From the NCBI GenBank assembly GCA_964513155.1, contig CAZEMA010000035.1, positions 1-21,923 of the forward strand: a DNA stretch of 21,923 bases. The letters are read 5' to 3'. The position numbers were made by a program, and so were the translations under genes. Shown here piece after piece: positions 7,728-15,123 of this stretch (the stretch's first letter is position 1; every line of letters begins with the position of its first letter). The notes under the pieces are model-generated. The model did not search any database, had not been told where the DNA came from, and was given only the letters and a program-made list of their open reading frames with translations. The DNA is from DATEAV01 sp964513155 (GTDB lineage: Bacteria; Chloroflexota; Anaerolineae; Anaerolineales; E44-bin32).

Positions 7728-9380
7728 ATGACCAGCCCTCGCATCGTCCGAGCCCCTCGCGGATCTGTGCGGACCTGCAAGTCCTGGCTCAGTGAAGCCG
7801 CCTACCGCATGATCCAGAACAACCTGGACCCTGAGGTGGCCGAGCGCCCGCAGGACCTGGTGGTCTATGGCGGACGGGGTCAGGCCGCCCGCGACTGGGC
7901 ATCTTTCGATGCCATCCTGGCTTCGCTCCGCGAGTTGGAGGATGACGAGACGCTGCTTGTCCAGTCGGGCAAGCCCGTGGTCGTCTTCAAGACCCACCCT
8001 GACGCGCCGAGGGTGTTGATCGCCAACTCCAACCTGGTGCCTCACTGGGCAACGCAGGACCACTTCGACGCGCTCGCGGCGAAGGGACTGATCATGTTCG
8101 GCCAGATGACCGCCGGCTCCTGGATCTACATCGGCACACAGGGAATCCTGCAAGGAACCTACGAGACCCTGGGCTCCCTGGCCCGGCTGCGCGGTTGGCC
8201 ATCGTTGAAAGGCAAGTTCGTCCTCACCGCCGGGCTCGGCGGGATGGGCGGCGCCCAACCACTGGCGATCACGATGAATGAAGGCGTCGGCCTGATCGTC
8301 GAGGTGGATCCGGCACGCGCCCAACGTCGTCTCGAGCATGGCTACGTTGACACGGTTGTCGATGACCTCGAGGAGGCCATGACCCTGGTCGAGGAGGCGA
8401 AGGATCAGGAGAAGCCACTCTCGGTTGGCTTGATCGGTAACGCCGCCGACGTCTATCCCGAGTTGGTGATGCGCGGCGTCGTCCCCGATGTCGTCACCGA
8501 TCAGACACCAGCCCACGACGTGCTCATGTACGTGCCGCATGGCACAGGCCTCGAGCAGGCAGCCGCCCTGCGCTCGTCCGATCCCGAGGAGTATGTACGG
8601 CGTTCGATGAAGTCCATGGCCCGCCACGTCGAAGCCATGCTGGCCTTCAAGCGACGAGGGGTGGAGGTCTTCGACTACGGCAACAACCTGCGCCAGCGTG
8701 CCTACGACGCCGGGGTTGCCGATGCTTTCGAATTCCCGGGCTTCGTCCCTGCCTATATCCGGCCGCTCTTCTGCGAGGGCAAGGGCCCCTTCCGTTGGGT
8801 AGCCCTCTCCGGCGATCCCGAAGACATCTACCGCACCGACCAGGCGGTGATGAACCTCTTCGCCGGCGACGAGCACCTGCACCGCTGGCTGAAGATGGCC
8901 CGAGAGAAGGTGCGTTTCCAGGGGCTGCCCTCCCGGATCTGCTGGCTGGGTTATGGCGAACGGGCGAAGGCCGGCCTGCGGTTCAACGAGATGGTCGCCC
9001 AGGGCGAGCTTCAAGCCCCCATCGTCATCGGGCGCGACCACCTCGACGCCGGCTCGGTGGCCTCACCCAACCGCGAGACCGAAGGCATGCTGGACGGCAC
9101 CGACGCGATCAGCGACTGGCCGATTCTGAACGCGCTGATTAACGCCGTGGGCGGCGCCACATGGGTCTCCTTCCACCACGGTGGGGGCGTAGGCATTGGC
9201 TTCAGCCAACATGCCGGCCAGGTGATCGTCGCCGATGGCACGCCCGAGGCGGCCCGCCGCCTGCAACGTGTCCTGACGACGGATCCGGGCATGGGGATCG
9301 TCCGCCACGCGGACGCCGGCTACCCGGAGGCGATCGCCGCCGCCAAACGCCACGGCCTGAAGATGCCGATGCTCCCGTAG
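7728..9380 (+). CDS. hutU: Urocanate hydratase (urocanase)
   Basis: HutU converts urocanate to 4-imidazolone-5-propionate, the second step of histidine degradation, using tightly bound NAD+ as an electrophile. The 550-residue length is normal. Highly conserved blocks are present: VYGGRGQAARDW (47-57), GQMTAGSWIYIGTQGILQGTYET, the NAD-binding GLGGMGGAQP (169-178), FDYGNNLR, and SRICWLGYGER with Cys405, corresponding to the conserved active-site cysteine of Pseudomonas urocanase. The end WVSFHHGGGVGIGFSQHAGQVIVADGT is typical. The ATG is preceded by GGAGG at five bases. HutI is encoded about 2.3 kb downstream. Histidine ammonia-lyase and the later steps are not in this window. Confidence 0.98.
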   Translation: MTSPRIVRAPRGSVRTCKSWLSEAAYRMIQNNLDPEVAERPQDLVVYGGRGQAARDWASFDAILASLRELEDDETLLVQSGKPVVVFKTHPDAPRVLIANSNLVPHWATQDHFDALAAKGLIMFGQMTAGSWIYIGTQGILQGTYETLGSLARLRGWPSLKGKFVLTAGLGGMGGAQPLAITMNEGVGLIVEVDPARAQRRLEHGYVDTVVDDLEEAMTLVEEAKDQEKPLSVGLIGNAADVYPELVMRGVVPDVVTDQTPAHDVLMYVPHGTGLEQAAALRSSDPEEYVRRSMKSMARHVEAMLAFKRRGVEVFDYGNNLRQRAYDAGVADAFEFPGFVPAYIRPLFCEGKGPFRWVALSGDPEDIYRTDQAVMNLFAGDEHLHRWLKMAREKVRFQGLPSRICWLGYGERAKAGLRFNEMVAQGELQAPIVIGRDHLDAGSVASPNRETEGMLDGTDAISDWPILNALINAVGGATWVSFHHGGGVGIGFSQHAGQVIVADGTPEAARRLQRVLTTDPGMGIVRHADAGYPEAIAAAKRHGLKMPMLP

Positions 9381-9832
9381 AGGCGAACAGCCAATCACCT
9401 CCCGCCGGTCGCGCCTTCGACCTTCTAGACGTCACCCGGGCTTAACTACGCCAAACATGGGACGCCCTTCGGCCCGGCGAAGCCGTAGTCGCCGACAACC
9501 GTATTGCCTGGGAGTCGGATGAAGAGAACCCGGAACGGGCGGATCAGGAACGGCCCAGCCGCCGGGACGGACGCACGCCGCAACTGCCTACACCTCTTGG
9601 CGCGTTTCGGCGAGCGTTCGAGGCAGCTTGCTCGGCCGGTGACACGATCAGATCCCCGTGGTGCGGAGGTCCCGAAGCATCCCAAGGGGGCATTGCGCCA
9701 GGCTGCGCTCCCAGGGCGCAGCCAGAACCACGAGCAGCCCTTGGCTGTGGGGTACAATCCCCCTCTGTGTGCAACTGTGGGCGGTTGCGGGAACGCCACC
9801 AGACTCCTCTGCATACCCAGGCCTGACCACTG
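9381..9832 (+). other. 452-base gap between hutU and the transporter
   Basis: No convincing gene is present. It contains a perfect 8-bp hairpin (9701-9708 with 9716-9723, 7-nt loop) and a TACAAT box at 9753-9758. Short weak stems just after hutU, such as GGTCG/CGACC around 9408-9424, might slow transcription, but no clear terminator is visible. Open frames here change composition along their length and have no ribosome binding sites. Confidence 0.4.
9753..9758 (+). promoter_or_regulatory. Possible -10 box upstream of the MFS transporter
   Basis: TACAAT matches five of six consensus bases and is bracketed by GGGG and CCCC, so it sits in the middle of a small palindrome. It lies 75 bases before the ATG at 9833. 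No -35 at 16-18 bases is convincing. Confidence 0.35.
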
Positions 9833-10993
9833 ATGTCCAAGGACCCCGCTGCCCGCCTCCGCTCCCAGATCGTCTCCTTCTCCGTCACGCGCCTGGTGCT
9901 CAACACCGGCTATCGGATGATCTACCCCTTCCTGCCGACGATCGCCCGCGGCCTGGGGGTGGACCTCGAGGCGATGGCCCTCGTCGTGACGGCGCGTTCC
10001 AGCCTCGGGCTGGCGAGCCCGTTCCTGGGCTCCCTCGCGGACGTGCGGGGGCGGAAAAGGGTCATGCTCGTCAGTTTGGGCCTGTTTGCCGCAGGCCTAG
10101 CGCTGGTGAGCCTGTGGCCAACCTATCTGGGCCTGATGGCTGGCCTGCTGGTCGCCACCGCCGGCAAGATCACTTTCGATCCCGCCATGCAGGCCTACCT
10201 TGGCGACCGGGTCGAATACCGGAGGCGGGGCTTGGCCATCGCCCTCACCGAGCTCGGCTGGTCAGGCGCCTTCTTCCTGGGAGTTCCACTGGTAGGCTGG
10301 CTCATCGCCCGCGCCGGCTGGGTTGCCCCGTTCCCGTTTCTGGCGGGCCTTGCGCTGCTGTCACTCTTGGTCCTTTGGCGGCTCCTGCCCTCCGACCCGC
10401 CTTCCCAAGCCCACAGCCCATCCTTGGCCCAGGGCTTTCGGACCTTACTGCGCCGGCGTTCCGCCATCGCCGGCCTCTTGGCCACGCTTGCCGTGACCGT
10501 AGCCAACGAGGTGGTGAACATCGTCTTTGGTGCCTGGCTGGAGAACTCCTTCGGCCTCCAGGTACTGGCCCTGGGAGCCGCCTCGGCGGTCATCGGTGCA
10601 GCCGAGCTCAGCGGTGAAGGCCTCGTGGCAGGCCTGGTCGACCGCGTGGGCAAACGGAGGGCCGTCGCTCTGGGGATGGCTCTCAACGCGGCGGCCTCAT
10701 TGGCGCTGCCCCTTCTGGGACGAAACCTCTTCGGCGCCTTGGCAAGCCTGTTCTTGGTCTACCTGACCTTTGAGTTCACCCTTGTCAGCGCCATCCCGCT
10801 CATGACCGAGCTGGTGCCGGAGGCGCGGGCGACCATGATGGCCAGCAACGTGGGATCACATTCCATCGGCAGGGCGCTCGGTGCGCTTATGGGGCCTGCC
10901 CTCTTCGCCTCCGGCTTGCTGGCAAACGGCGCCCTGGCCGCGGCTCTCGACCTGCTCGCCCTGGCAGTCCTGCTGCTCTTCGTGCAGGAGTAG
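9833..10993 (+). CDS. MFS transporter, 12-TM type
   Basis: This 386-residue protein is almost entirely hydrophobic helices and reads as a 12-helix major facilitator. Between helices 2 and 3 it has the MFS signature loop GSLADVRGRKRVML (residues about 63-76), and a related loop LVDRVGKRRAVAL occurs in the second half. The central basic loop (SDPPSQAHSPSLAQGFRTLLRRRS) separates the halves. Its position between hutU and hutI suggests transport of histidine, urocanate or a related compound, or export of a by-product, but MFS substrate cannot be read from sequence. The ATG lacks a good Shine-Dalgarno sequence. Eight bases after its TAG begins a perfect 18-bp palindrome. Confidence 0.9.
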   Translation: MSKDPAARLRSQIVSFSVTRLVLNTGYRMIYPFLPTIARGLGVDLEAMALVVTARSSLGLASPFLGSLADVRGRKRVMLVSLGLFAAGLALVSLWPTYLGLMAGLLVATAGKITFDPAMQAYLGDRVEYRRRGLAIALTELGWSGAFFLGVPLVGWLIARAGWVAPFPFLAGLALLSLLVLWRLLPSDPPSQAHSPSLAQGFRTLLRRRSAIAGLLATLAVTVANEVVNIVFGAWLENSFGLQVLALGAASAVIGAAELSGEGLVAGLVDRVGKRRAVALGMALNAAASLALPLLGRNLFGALASLFLVYLTFEFTLVSAIPLMTELVPEARATMMASNVGSHSIGRALGALMGPALFASGLLANGALAAALDLLALAVLLLFVQE

Positions 10994-11000
10994 AATCCCC

Positions 11001-11039
11001 TCTGGACTTCCGAAGTCCTTCGGACTTCGGAAGTCCAGA
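11001..11039. repeat. REP palindrome 1, between the MFS gene and RAYT
   Basis: Two perfect 18-bp arms (11001-11018 and 11022-11039) flank the 3-nt loop TTC. The core of each arm, GGACTTCCGAAGTCC, is itself a palindrome around one central base, so the element can fold as one long hairpin or two small ones. The same core recurs at 11692 and 13288. It starts 7 bases after the transporter stop and ends 12 bases before the transposase ATG, so it may also act as a terminator or attenuator. Confidence 0.93.
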
Positions 11040-11051
11040 AAAGGGGGACCC

Positions 11052-11660
11052 ATGCCTCGACGTCCGGCGCAACTCACGGCTGGTGTCTGTTACCATGTCT
11101 ACAATCGCGGCAACAATCGCCAGACCATCTTCTTCTCACCAGACGACTATGCGCTATTCATCCGCCGACTCCGCGGCTACATTCTTGGCGAGCCGCTGCC
11201 CGGCCCGCTGCGGATTCCGGCCGGCCGCGGTGCCCAGCTGCTCGCCTACTGTCTGATGCCGAATCACTACCATCTCCTCCTGGTGCCAGCCGAGAATGAC
11301 CTTTCCCATCGAATGCAGTTGCTCTCGATCTCCTTCACCAAGGCTATGAACGCCCGCCACACGCGGGTAGGATCCCTCTTCCAGGGTCAGTTCCAGGCGA
11401 TCGCGGTGGACCGGGATGCGTATCTGGTGAGTCTCACCGTCTACTTGCACCTCAATCCGGTGCGGGGTGGCCTCACGGCCCAGCCCGAGGAATGGCCATA
11501 CTCGAGCTACCGAGACTATGTGGGCCTCCGTCGTGGCAGCCTGCCCTCGCCGGACCTGCGCCTCTCCCTGGCCGGCGGCGTGGCAGCGTACGAGCGCCTC
11601 GTCGATTCCTTTTCCGACCAGGACGAGGACGTGATCGAGCATCTTCTGCTGGAGGATTGA
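11052..11660 (+). CDS. REP-associated tyrosine transposase (RAYT, Y1/HUH type)
   Basis: This 202-residue protein belongs to the TnpA-REP/IS200-like Y1 family of single-strand DNA nucleases. It opens with the family pattern YHVYNRGNNRQTIF. The HUH motif is HYH at 72-74 in LMPNHYHLLL, and the likely nucleophile is Tyr131 in YLHLNPVRGGL. SLFQGQFQAI (108-117) and the EEWPYSSYRDYVG block (146-158) are also family hallmarks. RAYTs cut and join REP hairpins. Here REP copies lie on both sides, at 11001 and 11692, which supports the assignment directly. The ATG follows AAGGGGG. The stop is one base from the hutI GTG, an unusual fit for a transposase and a sign of domestication or of insertion in the hut operon. 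The open frame runs on upstream of the ATG through REP1, but the family start is at 11052. Confidence 0.95.
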   Translation: MPRRPAQLTAGVCYHVYNRGNNRQTIFFSPDDYALFIRRLRGYILGEPLPGPLRIPAGRGAQLLAYCLMPNHYHLLLVPAENDLSHRMQLLSISFTKAMNARHTRVGSLFQGQFQAIAVDRDAYLVSLTVYLHLNPVRGGLTAQPEEWPYSSYRDYVGLRRGSLPSPDLRLSLAGGVAAYERLVDSFSDQDEDVIEHLLLED

Positions 11661-11661
11661 C

Positions 11662-12987
11662 GTGGCGACGCTTTCCCGAGAGCCCGCGCGGGGGACTTCC
11701 GAAGTCCTTGGGACTTCGGAAGTCCCGGGCCGGACCGGCATTCTCATTCACTCTGCTGCCCAGTTGCTCACCCTCACCGGTGGTCCGCAAAGGGGTCGCA
11801 CGCTCGGCCGGCTGGGGTTGATTGAGGACGGCGCGGTGGCGATTGAAGGGAGCCAGGTGGTGGCCACGGGGCCAAGCGAGGAAATGCGGCGGCGACACTC
11901 TGCTACGCTGGAGATCGATGCCTCCGGGCGGGTCGTCATGCCCGGCTTCGTTGACCCCCATACTCATCTGGTCTGGGCGGGCGACCGGGCCGCGGAGTTC
12001 GAGATGCGCCTGGCGGGCAAGTCCTACCTCGAGATCCTGGCCGCAGGCGGCGGCATCCTATCCACCGTCCGGCGGACGCGCTCGGCCCTGGTGGAGGAGC
12101 TAGTGGCAGAGGCCCGCCCGCGCCTGCGCCGCATGCTGGCCCACGGGACGACGACCGCCGAAGCCAAGACCGGCTATGGCCTGGAGACCGCAGCCGAGAT
12201 CCGCATGTTCGAGGCGATCCGGAAGCTGAATGCCCAAGGGCCCATCGAACTTGCCCCCACCTTCCTGGGCGCCCACGCTGTTCCCCCCGAGTTCGAGGGG
12301 CGCGCCGAGGCCTACACCGACTTCCTGTGTCAGGAGATGCTCCCCGCCGTTCAGCAATGGTGGCGGGACAAAGCTGGCGGAGAAGCCCTGCCCTTCGTGG
12401 ATGTCTTCTGCGAGACGGGAGCCTTCGACCTTGCGCAGACGCGGCGCATCCTGGAGGCTGCCCGCTCACTCGGATTCCCGCTCAAGGTCCATGCCGACGA
12501 GTTTGGCGGGCTGGGCGGCACGGGACTGGCAGTAGCCCTCGGCGCCGTCTCCGCCGACCATCTAGTGCATACACCGACTGAAGACATCCTGGCGCTGGGC
12601 CGATCGGACACGGTAGCGGTGGCCCTACCCTGCACGCCTTTCGGCCTGGCCGAACGCGAGTACAGCCCTGCCCAGGCGATCCTCGAGGCCGGCGGCCTGC
12701 TGGCCATCGCCACCGACCTCAATCCGGGCACGGCCTGGTGCGAGAGTATGCAGTTCGCCATCGCCCTGGCCTGCCGCTACCTGCGGCTGACCCCAGCCCA
12801 GGCCATCGGCGCGGCCACCATCAATGCAGCAGCTGCGATCGGCCGAGCCGATCGAATCGGAAGCCTCGAACCAGGCAAGCAGGCCGACATCCTGATCCTG
12901 GACGCTCCCGATTACCGGCACCTGGGTTACCGCTTTGGCACCAATCTTGTATCGTCGGTCATCAAGCGGGGCAGGATCGTCGTCTAG
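11662..12987 (+). CDS. hutI: Imidazolonepropionase with REP-encoded N-terminus
   Basis: HutI opens the imidazolone ring to give N-formimino-L-glutamate, the third step of histidine degradation. Metal-ligand motifs of this amidohydrolase are intact: PHTHLVWAGDR (His100, His102), KVHADEF (His277) and ATDLNPGT (Asp352), plus AKTGYGLE and the LGAHAVP block. The family N-terminus normally begins a few residues before the ILIHSAAQLLTL stretch at 27-38. The only start codon seen upstream in frame is the GTG at 11662, six bases after GGAGG in the last RAYT codons. This adds about 20 residues, of which 11-22 (GTSEVLGTSEVP) are translated REP palindrome. The remaining protein is complete, so it is probably active. 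Whether the extension is kept, or a non-canonical start nearer residue 25 is used, is open. Confidence 0.96.
   Translation: MATLSREPARGTSEVLGTSEVPGRTGILIHSAAQLLTLTGGPQRGRTLGRLGLIEDGAVAIEGSQVVATGPSEEMRRRHSATLEIDASGRVVMPGFVDPHTHLVWAGDRAAEFEMRLAGKSYLEILAAGGGILSTVRRTRSALVEELVAEARPRLRRMLAHGTTTAEAKTGYGLETAAEIRMFEAIRKLNAQGPIELAPTFLGAHAVPPEFEGRAEAYTDFLCQEMLPAVQQWWRDKAGGEALPFVDVFCETGAFDLAQTRRILEAARSLGFPLKVHADEFGGLGGTGLAVALGAVSADHLVHTPTEDILALGRSDTVAVALPCTPFGLAEREYSPAQAILEAGGLLAIATDLNPGTAWCESMQFAIALACRYLRLTPAQAIGAATINAAAAIGRADRIGSLEPGKQADILILDAPDYRHLGYRFGTNLVSSVIKRGRIVV
11692..11726. repeat. REP palindrome 2, inside the hutI reading frame
   Basis: Perfect 16-bp arms (11692-11707 and 11711-11726) with loop TTG. 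The core is identical to REP 1 and only the loop and outer flanks differ. It is read in frame as HutI residues 11-22. The hairpin begins 30 bases after the GTG, so it could also fold in mRNA and affect hutI translation. Confidence 0.93.
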
Positions 12988-13082
12988 TCCCACCTGCTGC
13001 AATCGTGAGAGGCCGGGGCAGGAACAGCTGCGGGCCCGGTGGAGCCCCTGCCTCACACTGCAGCCCCTGACCGAGGTGCAGG

Positions 13083-13259
13083 ATGACACTTCCAAGCAGC
13101 AACATGCTCCTCAACGCCGCCATTGTCCTGGTGTGCATTGTCTTGGGATGGACGCTGTTCACCGCTTTGCTGAAGGCCACAGCGCGGCTGTTCCTTTTCG
13201 GGCTCATGGCGGTGGCGGCGGTGGGCGCGATTGCCTGGTTCGCCGGCTGGCTCCATTAG
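13083..13259 (+). CDS. 58-residue two-helix membrane microprotein
   Basis: The ORF runs ATG to TAG with GAGGTG five to ten bases upstream. It encodes a short polar start (MTLPSSN), a first hydrophobic helix (about residues 8-28, MLLNAAIVLVCIVLGWTLF), a short turn with KATAR, and a second helix (about 36-55) ending WFAGWLH. Two membrane segments of about 20 residues joined by a basic turn is a typical layout for a small inner-membrane protein. No family is recognised. It lies 95 bases after hutI on the same strand and 29 bases before REP copy 3, and it is followed by a hairpin at 13332 that could end its transcript. Support is the ribosome binding site and the hydrophobic pattern; no homolog could be checked. 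Confidence 0.62.
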   Translation: MTLPSSNMLLNAAIVLVCIVLGWTLFTALLKATARLFLFGLMAVAAVGAIAWFAGWLH

Positions 13260-13287
13260 CAGGAACGCTGGCCCTTGGCTCCCCCTC

Positions 13288-13318
13288 GACTTCCGAAGTC
13301 CTGCGGACTTCGGAAGTC
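13288..13318. repeat. REP palindrome 3, solo copy
   Basis: Perfect 14-bp arms (13288-13301 and 13305-13318) around the loop TGC. The inner core is the same as in copies 1 and 2; the outer bases have diverged. It lies about 1.6 kb from the transposase in non-coding DNA, as expected of a dispersed non-autonomous REP. Like copy 1 it is preceded by a C-rich stretch (CCCCCTC here, CCCCTCT at copy 1). Confidence 0.9.
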
Positions 13319-13331
13319 AGGAGGGAAGACA

Positions 13332-13357
13332 ACAGCCCCTCCGGTCGGAGGGGCTGT
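13332..13357 (-). terminator. groESL operon terminator, possibly bidirectional
   Basis: An 11-bp perfect stem (13332-13342 with 13347-13357) with a 4-nt loop lies 27 bases past the groEL stop. Read on the minus strand it is followed by TGTCTTCC, moderately T-rich. Read on the plus strand it could stop transcripts from hutI and the microprotein gene. Confidence 0.72.
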
Positions 13358-13384
13358 CTGCAGGCGGATCGTAGATGCTGAGAT

Positions 13385-15022
13385 TTAGTACTCGGGCATC
13401 GGCGGCGGGGCCTGCTTCTCCTTCTCCGGCACATCCGTCACCAAAGCCTCAGTCGTCAAGATCATGGCTGCGATCGAGGCCGCGTTCTCCAGGGCGCCCT
13501 TGGTCACCTTGGCAGGGTCGATGATCCCCGTCTTGACCATGTCCACGTACTCGCCCTTGATCACGTCGAAGCCGATGTTCTTGTTCTTCTCTTCGGCCTG
13601 CTTGCGGCGAGCGGTTTCGATCACCACCGCCCCGTCCTGCCCGGAGTTCTCGACGATCTTGGCCATCGGGACCTCGAGCGCCTTGCGGACGATGTTGACG
13701 CCAACCATCACGTCCTCGTCCGTCTCCTCCAGCTTGAGCTTCTTGAGGGCCTCGCGAGCGTTGATGAGCGCCACGCCGCCGCCGGGGACGATGCCTTCCT
13801 CGACAGCAGCGCGGGTGGCCGAGAGGGCGTCTTCTACGCGGTGCTTCTTCTCTTTGAGCTCGGTTTCGGTCGCCGCGCCCACGCGGATAACGGCAACGCC
13901 GCCCGAAAGCTTGGCCAGGCGCTCCTGCAACTTCTCCTTGTCGTAGTCGCTGGTCGACTTCTCGATCTCAACCTTGATCTCCTCGATGCGGCCCTTGATC
14001 TTGGCCGGCTGGCCCTCGCCCTCGATAATGGTCGTGTCTTCCTTGGTCGCCACGACCTTGCCGGCGCGTCCGAGGTCGTTCACCGTCACCGACTCGAGCT
14101 TGCGCCCGAGTTCCTCGGTGATGACCGTGCCGCCGGTGAGGATGGCGACGTCCTGCAGCATCGCCTTGCGGCGATCGCCGAAGCCCGGCGCCTTGACGCC
14201 CACCACGTTGAGCATGCCCCGTAGCTTGTTGAGCACCAGCGTGGCCAGGGCCTCGCCGTCCACGTCCTCGGCGATGACCACAAGCTCCCGCTTCCCAATC
14301 TGGACCAGTTTCTCCAGGATCGGGACGATGTCCGCGGCCGCCGAGATCTTCTTGTCATAGATCAGGATGTACGGCTCCTCAATCCTCGCCTCCATGTGCT
14401 CGGGATCGGTGACGAAGTAGGGCGAGATGTAGCCGCGGTCGAACTGCATGCCTTCCACGTACTCGGTCTCGAACTCCAGGCCCTTGGATTCCTCGACGGT
14501 GATGACGCCGTCCTTTCCGACCTTATCCATCACCTCGGCAATCAGGTCGCCGATCTCCCGATCTTGGGCTGAGATGGCGGCGACGGAGGCGATTTCGTCC
14601 TTGGTCTTGATGGCGATGGCCTGTTTGCTGATGGCCTCCGAGATGGCCTTGGCCGCGGCTTCGATGCCGCGCTTGAGCATCATCGGATTGGAGCCGGCCG
14701 CCAGATTCTTCAGGCCGTCGGTCACCATGGCGTGAGCCAGCACGGTCGAGGTCGTCGTGCCGTCGCCGGCGATGTCATTGGTCTTGGTGGCGGCTTCCTT
14801 CAGGAGTTGGGCGCCCATGTTCTCAAATGGGTCTTCCAGCTCGATTTCCTTGGCGACAGTGACGCCGTCGTGGGTGATGGTGGGCGAACCGAACTTGCGA
14901 TCGAGGGCGACGTTGCGCCCCTTGGGGCCAAGGGTCGTCGCCACCGCGGTGGCCAGGGTGTCGACCCCTACCTTCAGCCGCCGGCGGGCGTCCTCGGCGA
15001 ATGCCAGTTGTTTTGCAGCCAT
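13385..15022 (-). CDS. groL: Chaperonin GroEL (Hsp60)
   Basis: This 545-residue ATP-dependent chaperonin forms the double ring in which proteins fold. The ATP-site motifs are intact: TTLGPKGRNV (29-38), Asp52 in THDGV, and GDGTTT with catalytic Asp87. The conserved AAVEEGIVPGGGVAL block is near residue 400. The C-terminus ends PEKEKQAPPPMPEY and lacks the flexible Gly-Gly-Met tail of E. coli GroEL. The ATG is preceded by GGAG. It follows groES after about 100 bases on the same transcript, controlled by the CIRCE element at 15486. A hairpin follows the stop. Confidence 0.98.
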   Translation of the reverse strand: MAAKQLAFAEDARRRLKVGVDTLATAVATTLGPKGRNVALDRKFGSPTITHDGVTVAKEIELEDPFENMGAQLLKEAATKTNDIAGDGTTTSTVLAHAMVTDGLKNLAAGSNPMMLKRGIEAAAKAISEAISKQAIAIKTKDEIASVAAISAQDREIGDLIAEVMDKVGKDGVITVEESKGLEFETEYVEGMQFDRGYISPYFVTDPEHMEARIEEPYILIYDKKISAAADIVPILEKLVQIGKRELVVIAEDVDGEALATLVLNKLRGMLNVVGVKAPGFGDRRKAMLQDVAILTGGTVITEELGRKLESVTVNDLGRAGKVVATKEDTTIIEGEGQPAKIKGRIEEIKVEIEKSTSDYDKEKLQERLAKLSGGVAVIRVGAATETELKEKKHRVEDALSATRAAVEEGIVPGGGVALINAREALKKLKLEETDEDVMVGVNIVRKALEVPMAKIVENSGQDGAVVIETARRKQAEEKNKNIGFDVIKGEYVDMVKTGIIDPAKVTKGALENAASIAAMILTTEALVTDVPEKEKQAPPPMPEY

Positions 15023-15123
15023 TGTTCAATCACTCCTCTCAGGTCTGGTTGACTTGCCGTTGGGGTTTCGTGTTACCCCGTTGGGTGCTTGCCACCCTTC
15101 CTGCAAGATCGCAATAGCCGCGA

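Noticed and set aside
7713..9041. 442-codon open frame on the minus strand opposite hutU
   Set aside because: It is the antisense shadow of hutU, a protein with very strong family motifs; GC-rich codon bias keeps the opposite frame open. Its translation has no recognisable domain.
10881..11051. Upstream extension of the RAYT frame through the MFS gene end and REP 1
   Set aside because: It stays open only because the REP has no stops; RAYT family similarity and the ribosome binding site start at 11052.
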